Shown here: one piece after another, positions 43,675 through 52,061 of the stretch
Layout of the letters: every line of letters starts with the position of its first letter
Numbering within the stretch: the first letter of the stretch is position 1
Assembly: GCA_037135095.1 (NCBI GenBank)
Contig: JBAXKZ010000005.1
Span: 1 to 64,000, forward strand
DNA from: CAIMZW01 sp037135095
Lineage (GTDB): Bacteria; Actinomycetota; Actinomycetes; Nanopelagicales; Nanopelagicaceae
Length of the DNA: 64,000 nucleotides
Direction of reading: 5' to 3'
Notes under the pieces: generated by a model
Seen by the model: only the letters and a program-made list of their open reading frames with translations
Database searches by the model: none
What the model was told of the DNA's origin: nothing
Made by a program: the position numbers and the translations under genes

Positions 43675-44828
43675 ATCCCCACACCCATCAGGTGCTCGAG
43701 CGCTAGTTGATCTAGCGCTTCGTAGCCATATCCGCGCTCGCCGGCTAGATCGACATCGAAGGATTCGTCTGCCAAATCTTTCCAGCTCTCCCCCGCTGCC
43801 ATGGTTGGAATTTCTAGTTGATCGATTCGTGAATCTTTCATCGAAGCTATAACTCGTGGATCGCTGCGGAAAGCCAGCGCCCGCTCCTTCAAAAGTAAAT
43901 AGGTACGCATATTTGCGGTGGCTGATGCCCAAACACCCTTGTCATCTTCGGTACGAGCTGGCTTGTAATCGAAGTGCTTAGGGCCGGCGTACTTATAACG
44001 TTCGAGCAGATCAACCAAGAAGAAGGCGGACTTTAGATCGCCATGACCAAAGACCAAATCTTGATCGTACTTTGGGCCATGCTGACCATTTAGATCGATA
44101 TGGAATAACTTCTTGTGAAATAGCGCCTGGGCAATTCCGTGAACGAAGTTAAGGCCAGCCATTTGTTCGTGGCCAACTTCTGGATTTACGCCCACCATTT
44201 CTGGGTGAGCTAGCGAATTAATAAAGGCGAGCGCATGACCGATGGTTGGCAAGAAGATATCGCCCCGTGGCTCATTTGGCTTTGGCTCGATTGCAAATTT
44301 AATGTCATAACCCTTATCGATTACATACTGTCCAAGCACATTGAAACCTTCGCGATAGCGCTCTAGCGCCACATAGGCATCCTTCGCGCCATCAGATTCG
44401 GCACCTTCGCGCCCACCCCAACAAACATAAATCTGAGCCCCCAGTTCGGCGGCCAGGTCGATGTTTCGCATCACCTTGCGAAGCGCGAAGCGACGGATAT
44501 CGCGATCATTTGAAGTCAGTGCCCCGTCCTTAAATACTGGATGAGAGAAAAGGTTGGTTGTGGCCATTGGAATCTTCATGCCGGTTTCAGCCAGCGCCTT
44601 CTTAAAACGAGCGATATGCCCAGCCCGCGCTGTTTCGTCGGAGCCAAATGGAATCAGGTCATCGTCATGAAAGGTCACGCCATATGCCCCGCGAGCTGCT
44701 AGCTCATTAACGCTGCGAACCGGGTCCAGCGGGCCACGAGTGGCATCGCCGAAGGGATCTCGGGCTTGCCAGCCAACGGTCCAGAGACCGAAGGTAAATT
44801 TATCTGCTGGGGTGGGATTTAGTGACAT
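43671..44828 (-). CDS. xylA: Xylose isomerase
   Basis: This 385-residue TIM barrel interconverts D-xylose and D-xylulose using two divalent metals. Metal and substrate residues are in VTFHDDDLIPF (catalytic His), CWGGREGAES, KPNEPRGD (Lys/Glu), EVGHEQMAG and HIDLNGQHGPKYDQDLVFGHGD. Length and motifs fit the shorter, actinobacterial class. AAGGAG lies eight bases before the ATG. No xylulokinase or xylose repressor is in the window. It faces the importer tail to tail. Confidence 0.96.
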   Translation of the reverse strand: MSLNPTPADKFTFGLWTVGWQARDPFGDATRGPLDPVRSVNELAARGAYGVTFHDDDLIPFGSDETARAGHIARFKKALAETGMKIPMATTNLFSHPVFKDGALTSNDRDIRRFALRKVMRNIDLAAELGAQIYVCWGGREGAESDGAKDAYVALERYREGFNVLGQYVIDKGYDIKFAIEPKPNEPRGDIFLPTIGHALAFINSLAHPEMVGVNPEVGHEQMAGLNFVHGIAQALFHKKLFHIDLNGQHGPKYDQDLVFGHGDLKSAFFLVDLLERYKYAGPKHFDYKPARTEDDKGVWASATANMRTYLLLKERALAFRSDPRVIASMKDSRIDQLEIPTMAAGESWKDLADESFDVDLAGERGYGYEALDQLALEHLMGVGI

Positions 44829-44918
44829 CTTTCAGGCTCCTTGAATCGCAATATCGGGTGAATCTCAAACTCTCATTTGGAGTAGAACGGAACTTACCTT
44901 AGCCTTCTCCTATCTCCA

Positions 44919-44999
44919 GCGGGAGTGGTGAAATGGCAGACACGCAGGTCTTAGGAACCTGTGTCTTCGGACGTGCGGGTTCAAGTCCCGCCTCCCGCA
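44919..44999 (+). tRNA. tRNA-Leu, anticodon TAG
   Basis: The acceptor stem GCGGGAG/CTCCCGC (44919-44925/44992-44998) closes an 81-base tRNA with the long variable arm of class II tRNAs. The anticodon stem CAGGT/ACCTG encloses CTTAGGA, giving anticodon TAG (44952-44954) for CUA/CUN codons. The T arm contains GGTTCAAGTCC. The 3' CCA is not encoded. A protein-coding ATG starts only three bases after the discriminator base. Confidence 0.95.
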
Positions 45000-45001
45000 C
45001 A

Positions 45002-45565
45002 ATGCTCAAAATTAAGGTTGCCACTCGGGCCCTCACTGCCTCAATCCTGGCCTCAATCCTGGCCACAATCTTGCTCGGCGGTGTGCTTTTTCATGCGCCA
45101 GTTGCAACCGCTATGGGAAGCGGCGACAAATACTCGGATCTGCAAACGGGTGTTACCTACGTTCTCTATAAACCATCCAATACCTTGAAATTGAAAGCCC
45201 TGAATTTTGAAGTTCGTGCCTGTCGATTGCATCCTGGCAAGGAGCAATACCTGCTTGCTGGCTTTGGTGGAATGGATCAAGGAATCGCCCTGGTTGAGAC
45301 GGCCGCTGCTTACAATTGCACCGGAATCGACCACCCGAAATCTCTCGGAACTGTTTACATAAACGGTATCAAGGCAAAGCTTGGAATTTACTGCTCCGGC
45401 GTTAATTGCACCGCGTCTAAATTCTCAAAGTACGGCGGCGAAATCACCTTCATCGCACCGGCAACTAAATTATTAAAGGCAACCTATATCCGAGTCGGTA
45501 CTCAAGGCGGTTTTACCCAAACCCAATTAATTGCTTTCGCTAGGGGATTGAAACCTCTTGCTTAG
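45002..45565 (+). CDS. Secreted protein of unknown function, directly downstream of tRNA-Leu
   Basis: This 187-residue protein has a basic start (MLKIKVATR), a hydrophobic core with tandem ASIL repeats and a probable signal-peptidase site near VATAMG (about 37). The rest is a small beta-rich domain with four Cys (RACRL, YNCTG, IYCSG, VNCTA). I do not recognise the family; it is similar in style to the secreted protein at 16374-17081. The ATG has no ribosome-binding site and begins three bases after the tRNA, so its mRNA may arise by tRNA 3' processing. Confidence 0.65.
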   Translation: MLKIKVATRALTASILASILATILLGGVLFHAPVATAMGSGDKYSDLQTGVTYVLYKPSNTLKLKALNFEVRACRLHPGKEQYLLAGFGGMDQGIALVETAAAYNCTGIDHPKSLGTVYINGIKAKLGIYCSGVNCTASKFSKYGGEITFIAPATKLLKATYIRVGTQGGFTQTQLIAFARGLKPLA

Positions 45566-45596
45566 TTTTATCTCATCAAGAAGCACGATCGAGCAA

Positions 45597-45602
45597 TAAA
45601 CT
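45597..45602 (+). promoter_or_regulatory. -10 box TAAACT of a leaderless promoter (HhH protein)
   Basis: TAAACT ends six bases before the ATG at 45609. There is no ribosome-binding site. Confidence 0.5.
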
Positions 45603-45608
45603 CCCGAC

Positions 45609-45944
45609 ATGGCAAAACCATCACCGGCGAAGGTAAAGATGCTGGCATCTCAAGCAAAAAAAGCAGCTGCCGCTAATCGGGCTGAAAAGAAAGCGATACT
45701 TGAAGCAACGGAAAAATCCACAGTCGCCCCGCAAGATGACTACTTCGAACAAGATGGCAATTGGCGGGAAATTGGATTAGCAGCACCAGCCAGGCGCGCA
45801 TTAATCGATGAGGGCTTCTATCAATTGAGCGATTTACGTAAAGTTTCCTTAGCCGCCATAAGAGAACTTCATGGCATGGGGCCAAATGCCATTCGGGTCT
45901 TGGTCGCTGAAATGAAAAAACAGGATCTATCTTTTCGAAGTTAA
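45609..45944 (+). CDS. Small helix-hairpin-helix protein, RpoA C-terminal-domain-like
   Basis: The first 45 residues are basic and Ala/Lys-rich. Residues about 55-108 (IGLAAPARRALIDEGFYQLS, DLRKVSLAAIRELHGMG) resemble the helix-hairpin-helix fold of the RNA polymerase alpha C-terminal domain. A DNA-binding role is likely, but no partner is evident. Similar small proteins occur widely in bacteria. Length is 111 residues. The mRNA is probably leaderless. Confidence 0.75.
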   Translation: MAKPSPAKVKMLASQAKKAAAANRAEKKAILEATEKSTVAPQDDYFEQDGNWREIGLAAPARRALIDEGFYQLSDLRKVSLAAIRELHGMGPNAIRVLVAEMKKQDLSFRS

Positions 45945-45964
45945 AGCAAGAAAAGTTAGCCCCT

Positions 45965-45980
45965 ACAAATAGCTATTTGT
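45965..45980. repeat. 16-bp palindrome at the metY stop
   Basis: ACAAATAGCTATTTGT is a perfect palindrome that includes the metY stop codon and lies between two convergent genes. It could fold as a 6-bp stem with a 4-base loop on either strand. No T-run follows directly, so a terminator role is only possible. Confidence 0.45.
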
Positions 45981-47292
45981 GAGCTGCCGCGAATCCCAAC
46001 AAAAGGTCGCGCTTGATATCCGAGATATATTCCAATCCGATGCTGAGCCGAACCATTCCCGGCGTAATCCCAGCAGCGATTTGTTCTTCCGGATTGAGTT
46101 GCGAATGGGTGGTCGAAGCAGGATGAATCACCAAGGAACGAACGTCGCCGATATTTGCCACATGGCTGAAGAGTTCTAGCCCTTCAACAAATTTCTGACC
46201 AGCCGCAGAGCCGCCCGAAATTTCAAATGACATAACTGCACCCGCGCCCTTTGGCGCATATTTCAGCGCCTGGGCATGCCACTTCGATGACGGCAATCCA
46301 GCGTAGGAGACATGGTCAACGCCCGGTTGAACTTCAAGCCACTCGGCAATCGCTTGGGCATTTTCTATATGTCGTTGCATACGAAGGCTAAGTGTTTCTA
46401 AACCTTGAGCAAGCAGCCAAGCATTAAATGGCGAGACCGAGGCACCGATATCGCGCAAAAGTTGTAGCCGGGCTTTAAATATATAGGCCAAGTTTGCCCC
46501 AAAGCTTGAACCAACGCCGAGGGTTTTTGCATAGACCAAGCCGTTGTAACTTGGATCAGGTTCATTAAAGCCTGGAAACTTTGCGGGATTTGCCGCGAAA
46601 TCAAAGTTGCCTGAATCTACGATGGCACCGACCATTGCGCTGCCGTGACCTGATAGAAACTTAGTAGCCGAATGTGTGACGATGTCGGCACCGTATTCGA
46701 TTGGCTTGGTTATATATGGCGTTGCAATTGTGTTATCAACGATCCATGGAACGCCAGCTTCGTGGGCAATCTTTCCGATGCCTTCGATATCCAGCACAGC
46801 ACCGAGTGGATTAGAAATTCCTTCGCCAAAGAAAGCTTTGGTATTTGGACGAACCGCTGCTCGCCAAGCGTCAAGATTGCTGGCATCCTCGACAAAGGTA
46901 AATCGCAACCCAAACTTAGGAAGGGTGTAATTAAATAGGTTATACGTTCCGCCGTAAACATTGCGGCTAACGACGACATGGTCACCGGCTTCGGCAACAT
47001 TCATGATCGCATAAGCAGTTGCCGCCATTCCAGTCGCAACTAATAACGAAGCGACGCCACCTTCAAGAACGGTCAGTCGCTGTTCGACCGCATCCTGCGT
47101 TGGATTGTTAATGCGTGTGTAGACATTTCCCGCTTCAGCTATTCCGAAAAGATTTGCGGCGTGTTGAGTGTCTCGAAATTGATAGGCAGTGGTTTGGTAA
47201 ATCGGAAGAGATCGCGAACCAGTTACTGGATCGGCAGTCTGCCCGGAATGAATTTGCTGGGTATCGAAGGACCAATCTTCTCTATTAACCAT
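45973..47292 (-). CDS. metY: O-acetylhomoserine aminocarboxypropyltransferase
   Basis: This PLP enzyme of about 439 residues makes homocysteine (or methionine) directly from O-acetylhomoserine and sulfide. Family motifs include YTRINNPTQDAVEQRL (about 60), the Schiff-base Lys in THSATKFLSGHGS (about 208) and PASTTHSQLNPEEQ near the end. I start at the ATG at 47292, giving MVNREDWSFDTQQIHSG; twelve further in-frame upstream residues look unrelated. Two copies of GAGTTGCAGG precede the start (see repeat). It draws on homoserine from the hom branch in this window. Confidence 0.95.
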   Translation of the reverse strand: MVNREDWSFDTQQIHSGQTADPVTGSRSLPIYQTTAYQFRDTQHAANLFGIAEAGNVYTRINNPTQDAVEQRLTVLEGGVASLLVATGMAATAYAIMNVAEAGDHVVVSRNVYGGTYNLFNYTLPKFGLRFTFVEDASNLDAWRAAVRPNTKAFFGEGISNPLGAVLDIEGIGKIAHEAGVPWIVDNTIATPYITKPIEYGADIVTHSATKFLSGHGSAMVGAIVDSGNFDFAANPAKFPGFNEPDPSYNGLVYAKTLGVGSSFGANLAYIFKARLQLLRDIGASVSPFNAWLLAQGLETLSLRMQRHIENAQAIAEWLEVQPGVDHVSYAGLPSSKWHAQALKYAPKGAGAVMSFEISGGSAAGQKFVEGLELFSHVANIGDVRSLVIHPASTTHSQLNPEEQIAAGITPGMVRLSIGLEYISDIKRDLLLGFAAAHK

Positions 47293-47293
47293 G

Positions 47294-47320
47294 CCTGCAA
47301 CTCTTTCGCACCTGCAACTC
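47294..47320 (-). repeat. Direct repeat in the metY leader
   Basis: On the minus strand GAGTTGCAGG occurs twice (47320-47311 and 47303-47294) with a 17-base period; the second copy ends one base before the start codon region. Spacing near 1.6 helical turns leaves function open: operator, RNA element or chance. Confidence 0.4.
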
Positions 47321-47363
47321 AAATTCAATAGCGCCGGAGCAATTTAAGGATTTGGGTGGAATA

Positions 47364-47383
47364 GAGCGAAACCGAAGTCGCTC
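47364..47383 (-). terminator. Terminator-like hairpin after the secreted coiled-coil gene
   Basis: GAGCGA and TCGCTC pair with an 8-base loop immediately after the stop at 47385 (minus strand). The following TATTCC is a weak U-tract, so this is a tentative call. Confidence 0.4.
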
Positions 47384-47384
47384 G

Positions 47385-47828
47385 TTATTTTGTCGAGGCG
47401 GCAATCCCCGACTTGACTAGAGCGGCCGAGAATTTAGACCTGGCATCGGTTACGGCTGATTGAAAAATCCCAGTTGCTGTGATTAGCGAGCTTCTAAATT
47501 GAGTTCGCGCAGCTGCAATGGCTTTTTTATCAGTACCTGCAGAGAGAATAGCCTGATCGCGATTTGCCTTTGCATCGGCGACCATCAAGCCAAAAGCGGA
47601 TTTAGCAGCAAGGAGCTCAGAGGCTAAAGACTTTTTAGCTGCCGCCAGAGCGAGCTTCTGATCTGGCGTTAAACCAGAATAATGGGTCCCAGAAATTTTG
47701 CTCCCGGGCGATTGGCTAGGACTTGCAAATGAAGTTGGAGCTGCTAACGCAATAGAACTTACACCGATACTTGAAAATGAAAGCGCGAAAGCGACTACTA
47801 GAGCCAGCCGTGCGCTTCGCTCATTCAT
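47385..47828 (-). CDS. Secreted Ala/Lys-rich helical protein, function unknown
   Basis: This 147-residue protein has a signal peptide (about 1-30, ending IALAAP), a short Ser/Pro linker, and one long helical region (about 50-147) rich in Ala, Lys and Ser with a coiled-coil look. I do not recognise a family. It is probably exported and may be an extracellular or wall-associated coil. It is monocistronic and diverges from the esterase across 103 bases. Confidence 0.65.
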   Translation of the reverse strand: MNERSARLALVVAFALSFSSIGVSSIALAAPTSFASPSQSPGSKISGTHYSGLTPDQKLALAAAKKSLASELLAAKSAFGLMVADAKANRDQAILSAGTDKKAIAAARTQFRSSLITATGIFQSAVTDARSKFSAALVKSGIAASTK

Positions 47829-47918
47829 TTTTACCCGGTTTTTCTCGCGATGCCTTCGAACAAGGAAATGACAGAATTTTCGCAGAATCAGTATCCCACT
47901 TTTTGAAGTTAACCCCTA

Positions 47919-47924
47919 TACCCT
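47919..47924 (+). promoter_or_regulatory. -10 box TACCCT of a leaderless promoter (esterase)
   Basis: TACCCT ends seven bases before the ATG at 47932. An overlapping TATACC two bases upstream is an equally good -10 box. Confidence 0.45.
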
Positions 47925-47931
47925 CGCCTTC

Positions 47932-48933
47932 ATGAAAGTGAGAGAGCTTCGTGTGAACCTGCTGAATAGCGGGGTCCTCGCTTTTTTGGCAACGCTGGTA
48001 GTGGTGCTTGCCACGCCGGCGCTGCACTCGCCTGCCGCAGCCGTCACTGCAAAGATTGACCTTGGAAAACTGGTCGAACTGCGAATTCCAAGCCCGGAAG
48101 CGGATTATCCAATTCGAAGCGTTTTTGTTTGGACACCCGCACTTTTAAATGTAAACCCAAATTCACTCCCTGTCGTTTACATGCTGCATGGTTGGTCTGG
48201 TTCTCCCGCTGGAATCATCAGCGCTGTTCAAAAGCCCCTTGCGCAAGCTTTCGCAAATGGTGCGAAACCATTCATTGCCGTTTTCCCCGACGGGAATGCG
48301 AAGACGCACCCGGATTCAGAGTGGGCGGATTCATCCGATAAGAAAGCAATGGTTGAAACTTGGTTAACCACCAAAGTAATTCCGAAAGTTGAATCGGGAC
48401 GAATTAGAAGTGCCAGCGAACGAGCAATTATGGGATTTTCTATGGGAGGGTACGGTGCTGCGATAATTGCACTGCATCATCCCGATTTATTTAGCCAGAT
48501 AGTTTCGATCTCGGGATATTTTGTAACTGATGACTTGACCGAAGCTTTTGCTAGCACTGCAAAAGTCGCCTACCAATCTCCAGCAAACTATTTAAAAAGA
48601 GCTCCGAGCTTTCGTTGGTATCTGGCGGAAGGAAAGGAGGACTACACCGTTCCGATTCGGGGCCAAGCTGCAAGTTGGAGCAAGAAATTGGCAAGCGTCA
48701 AAGCCAGTGTGTCGTTAACCATGGCAGCCGGAGGGCATAGTTTCGTAGTTGTAAGCAATCAAATGGTTCCAATGACCAAATGGTTGAAATGGCTGAAGGT
48801 TACTTCGCCAACGCCGATTCCGAACCCGACTTCATCTGCGAATCCGACGCCGAGCCCCTCGTCGTCAAGCGCGCAACCGATTCCTTCTCCGTCGCTACTT
48901 GCTCCTGGTATTCCGCAATCGACTTCTTCTTAG
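47932..48933 (+). CDS. Secreted esterase (antigen 85/esterase D-like alpha/beta hydrolase)
   Basis: This 333-residue protein has a signal peptide or anchor (about 1-37), then an esterase domain with oxyanion region YMLHGWSGSP (about 80), nucleophile GFSMGGYGA (about 167), and a candidate His in GGHSFVVV (about 267). The C-terminal 45 residues are a Pro/Ser/Thr-rich tail. Relatives include mycolyltransferase-like and formylglutathione-hydrolase-like esterases, and the substrate is unknown. The tail is encoded antiparallel to the end of glpD over 134 bases. Confidence 0.85.
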   Translation: MKVRELRVNLLNSGVLAFLATLVVVLATPALHSPAAAVTAKIDLGKLVELRIPSPEADYPIRSVFVWTPALLNVNPNSLPVVYMLHGWSGSPAGIISAVQKPLAQAFANGAKPFIAVFPDGNAKTHPDSEWADSSDKKAMVETWLTTKVIPKVESGRIRSASERAIMGFSMGGYGAAIIALHHPDLFSQIVSISGYFVTDDLTEAFASTAKVAYQSPANYLKRAPSFRWYLAEGKEDYTVPIRGQAASWSKKLASVKASVSLTMAAGGHSFVVVSNQMVPMTKWLKWLKVTSPTPIPNPTSSANPTPSPSSSSAQPIPSPSLLAPGIPQSTSS

Positions 48934-50515
48934 CTGCTGCACTCCAACCTAAGATTGGAGCGATTATCTTTGCAACATCTGCAGCAACGGAAAGGCCATG
49001 ATCGGCAGTCTCGAATGAAATCCTGGTGCGACGCGCTATTACATCGGCCACGCTCAAGGCGCCTTCATGCGAGGCGGCGAAATGAATTTCGGCTCGGAGG
49101 TAGGGCAACTCATTGTTTAGCGGTTCGCGCAAACTTGGGTCGGCAACCATCAACTCTTCAAGCTCAGAGATTTCAGAGCCATAGCGATCGAGTAGGTGAA
49201 TTACTTGGGCTTTGGTTAACTTCATCTCTGCGGCAATTAAGTCAGCCCGATTTACTAAGGTTTGATAGCCAGTAGCACCAAGGATTGGAAGTTCTTTTGT
49301 TACAGAGTCGGGAACGATTCGGCGCAAGTCAGGTGCGGCATGATCCACGGCATCTTCAGCCATGACTCGGTAGGTGGTGTACTTGCCACCAGCGATGCTG
49401 ACAAAACCTTGAACTGGGTGATCGACTATATGCTCGCGGGAAAGTTTCGTTGTTGATGAAATGCTATTTTTTGAAACCAGCGGGCGAAGACCGGCGTAAA
49501 CCCCAAGAACATCACTTGGTTTCAACATTGGATTCAAGACCTTATTTGCTTGCGCCAAGATGTAATCCACATCTTCTCTGGTTGCCAACGGTTGATTGCG
49601 ATCGCCAGTGAATTCCGTATCAGTAGTTCCGACGATCCACTTATCTCCCCAAGGGATAATAAATAGAACGGAGACTGCTGTTTTTAAAATGATTCCGGAT
49701 TTTGATTTGATCGCTGATTTTGGAACAACAATATGAGTTCCCTTTGACATCCGGACTTGATAACCGGGAGTAATACCAAATTTTTCGTGAAGTAAATCGC
49801 TCCAGACTCCGCCTGCCATAATTGTCACCGCGGCAGAGACATCGATTGTTTCGCCAGTGGTTCGATCTAAAACTTTGGCGCCGATGACGCGTTTACCAAG
49901 TCGGAGCAAACTTTCGACTCGAGCTTGGGTAACAATGGTGGCACCGTATTCGGCAGCGGTTCGGGCAATCATCATCGTATGGCGAGCATCATCAACTTGG
50001 GCATCAAAATATTGGATGCCGCCAGTAACGATATCCAATCGAAGCGCCGGTGCTACTTCGTGAATCCCTTTTTGGCTCATGTGTTTGTGATTTGGGAGCG
50101 CACGTTGAAATCCGCGCAGCGCATCGTAAAGAGCTAATCCAGCACCTACATAAGTACGCTCTTTTACTTTCTCGTGAAGTGGATACAGGAATGCAACTGG
50201 CTTAACCAAATGCGGAGCTTGCGTAGTCACCATTAATTCGCGCTCTTGCAGTGCTTCGCGCACTAATTTGAAATCGTATTGCTCTAAATATCGAAGGCCA
50301 CCGTGAATTAATTTGCTGGAGCGCGATGAAGTTCCAGAAGCCAAGTCGCTTGATTCGACCAGTGCGACCTTCAAACCGCGTGAGGCGGCATCAAGCGCGA
50401 TTCCAGAGCCCGTGACTCCGCCACCGATCACTAAAACATCAAATTTTTCACCTTTTAACGCTGCAATCGCGACGCCTCTTTGGGCGGGGTTAAGTGCTGA
50501 CTTCGCTGTGGTCAT
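48800..50515 (-). CDS. glpD: Glycerol-3-phosphate dehydrogenase (FAD)
   Basis: This 571-residue flavoenzyme oxidises glycerol-3-phosphate to dihydroxyacetone phosphate and passes electrons to the quinone pool. The FAD motif is VLVIGGGVTGSGIALDAASR (about 30), followed by SSRSSKLIHGGLRYLE. A C-terminal domain ends with LGWSAAAKKKSIAEYQ, and then a low-complexity tail that overlaps the esterase gene. The ATG at 50515 has no ribosome-binding site. It diverges from glpK with 18 bases between starts, so both glycerol genes are controlled from one point. Confidence 0.95.
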   Translation of the reverse strand: MTTAKSALNPAQRGVAIAALKGEKFDVLVIGGGVTGSGIALDAASRGLKVALVESSDLASGTSSRSSKLIHGGLRYLEQYDFKLVREALQERELMVTTQAPHLVKPVAFLYPLHEKVKERTYVGAGLALYDALRGFQRALPNHKHMSQKGIHEVAPALRLDIVTGGIQYFDAQVDDARHTMMIARTAAEYGATIVTQARVESLLRLGKRVIGAKVLDRTTGETIDVSAAVTIMAGGVWSDLLHEKFGITPGYQVRMSKGTHIVVPKSAIKSKSGIILKTAVSVLFIIPWGDKWIVGTTDTEFTGDRNQPLATREDVDYILAQANKVLNPMLKPSDVLGVYAGLRPLVSKNSISSTTKLSREHIVDHPVQGFVSIAGGKYTTYRVMAEDAVDHAAPDLRRIVPDSVTKELPILGATGYQTLVNRADLIAAEMKLTKAQVIHLLDRYGSEISELEELMVADPSLREPLNNELPYLRAEIHFAASHEGALSVADVIARRTRISFETADHGLSVAADVAKIIAPILGWSAAAKKKSIAEYQEQVATEKESVARLTTRGSASDSQMKSGSESALAK

Positions 50516-50520
50516 GCTCT

Positions 50521-50527
50521 TAGGATA
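50521..50527. promoter_or_regulatory. Shared bidirectional -10 box TAGGATA for glpD and glpK
   Basis: TAGGAT reads forward seven bases before the glpK ATG (50534), and TATCCT reads in reverse six bases before the glpD ATG (50515). The two boxes overlap in five bases, so one symmetrical element appears to serve two leaderless genes. A partial -35 (CTGACT, 50497-50502) exists for glpK at 18-bp spacing. Confidence 0.6.
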
Positions 50528-50533
50528 CGGGTT

Positions 50534-52030
50534 ATGCGCTACATAGGTTCGCTAGATCAGGGCACGACCAGCACACGTTTCATTGTTTTTGATGAGGTTG
50601 GCGCCATCGTCAGCCAACATCAATTAGAGCACCGTCAGATCTTGCCCCGGGCCGGTTGGGTCGAACATGATGCCAGCGAAATTTGGCACGCCACCCAAGA
50701 AGTAATTCGGGTTGCCCTAGAACGAGCCAACATTTCAGGCGCCGATTTGGCAGCGGTTGGCATTACTAATCAGCGCGAAACTACTCTGGCTTGGGATCGC
50801 GAGAGCGGTATGCCGCTGCACAATGCCATTGTTTGGCAGGACACCAGGACGCAAGCTTTTCTGACCGATCTATCTCCGGAACTCCAAAGTGTGATCCGGT
50901 ATAAAACTGGATTGACCATCGCCCCGTACTTTTCAGGGAGCAAGATCAATTGGTTGCTCAATAATTGTCCCGAAGTTGAACAAGCGGTGAATTCTGGGCG
51001 CGCATTGGTCGGCACAATAGATAGTTGGCTCGCTTGGAAATTGACTGGCGGTCACAATGGCGGACTTCACATCACCGATGTCACCAACGCCAGTCGAACG
51101 CTCTTGATGGATTTGGCGACGCTGCAGTGGGATCAAGAACTTTTAGACATTTTTGGGATTCCGAATTCAATTCTGCCTGCGATAAAAAGCTCCTCTGAAA
51201 TCTATGGCTATACCGATGCCGCCGGTCCATTTGGTGCCGAGGTCGCGCTGGCTGGCATATTGGGCGATCAACAATCGGCGATGGTCGGACAACTTTGTTT
51301 GGAGCCAGGCGATTCCAAGACCACCTATGGAACCGGAAATTTCACCCTACAAAATACTGGCCAGCAGATTGTTCGCTCCAGCCACGGGCTACTGACCACG
51401 GTTTGCTACAAATTCGGGGATCAACCAGCACGTTATGCGATCGAAGGCTCGGTCGCGGTAACCGGATCGGCAATTCAATGGTTGCGAGATCAGCTTGGGA
51501 TTATTTCCCATGCCTCTGAAGTGGAAGCGCTCGCCGAATCGGTCAGCGATAACGGCGGGGTCTATTTCGTCCCAGCTTTCTCGGGGTTATTTGCGCCGCA
51601 TTGGCGAAGCGATGCTCGAGGTGCAATTGTGGGATTGACCCGAGCGGCGACCAAGGCTCACCTCGCCCGAGCCGCACTGGAAGCGATCTGTTACCAAACT
51701 CGAGATGTTCTAGATGCTATGGCCCAAGAGACTGGCCTTCAGCTCACCCAAATGCGGGTAGATGGCGGGATCACCGCCAACTCCTTATGTATGCAATTGC
51801 AAGCGAACATCATGGGAATCGACATTATCCGTCCGGTAATAAGCGAAACCACGGCGCTAGGCGCCGCCTATGCCGCTGGCCTGGCCGTAGGTTATTGGTC
51901 GGGCACTGATGAACTGCGCGGACAGTGGCAGGTCGCAAAGCGTTGGCAGGCCGAACCGGCCCATCCACTGCGCGATGTTGGCTACCAGAATTGGCAAAAA
52001 GCGCTGACTCGAACCTTAGATTGGGCGTAA
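50534..52030 (+). CDS. glpK: Glycerol kinase
   Basis: This 498-residue FGGY kinase phosphorylates glycerol. It starts YIGSLDQGTTSTRFIVFD (phosphate-binding), contains TNQRETTLAWDRESG and EGSVAVTGSAIQWLRD, and has MRVDGGITANSLCMQLQAN near residue 415. With GlpD it feeds glycerol into glycolysis. No glycerol facilitator is nearby. The mRNA is probably leaderless. Confidence 0.97.
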   Translation: MRYIGSLDQGTTSTRFIVFDEVGAIVSQHQLEHRQILPRAGWVEHDASEIWHATQEVIRVALERANISGADLAAVGITNQRETTLAWDRESGMPLHNAIVWQDTRTQAFLTDLSPELQSVIRYKTGLTIAPYFSGSKINWLLNNCPEVEQAVNSGRALVGTIDSWLAWKLTGGHNGGLHITDVTNASRTLLMDLATLQWDQELLDIFGIPNSILPAIKSSSEIYGYTDAAGPFGAEVALAGILGDQQSAMVGQLCLEPGDSKTTYGTGNFTLQNTGQQIVRSSHGLLTTVCYKFGDQPARYAIEGSVAVTGSAIQWLRDQLGIISHASEVEALAESVSDNGGVYFVPAFSGLFAPHWRSDARGAIVGLTRAATKAHLARAALEAICYQTRDVLDAMAQETGLQLTQMRVDGGITANSLCMQLQANIMGIDIIRPVISETTALGAAYAAGLAVGYWSGTDELRGQWQVAKRWQAEPAHPLRDVGYQNWQKALTRTLDWA

Positions 52031-52061
52031 CCGCCACTTTCTCTATCCCCTGAAATCACCT

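Noticed and set aside
44933..45001. Upstream start for the secreted protein inside the tRNA gene
   Set aside because: These codons are the tRNA-Leu itself; removing them exposes a normal signal peptide.
47293..47384. Known SAM riboswitch before metY
   Set aside because: I could not find the conserved core of the SAM classes I know in this 92-base leader. Only the direct repeat is notable.
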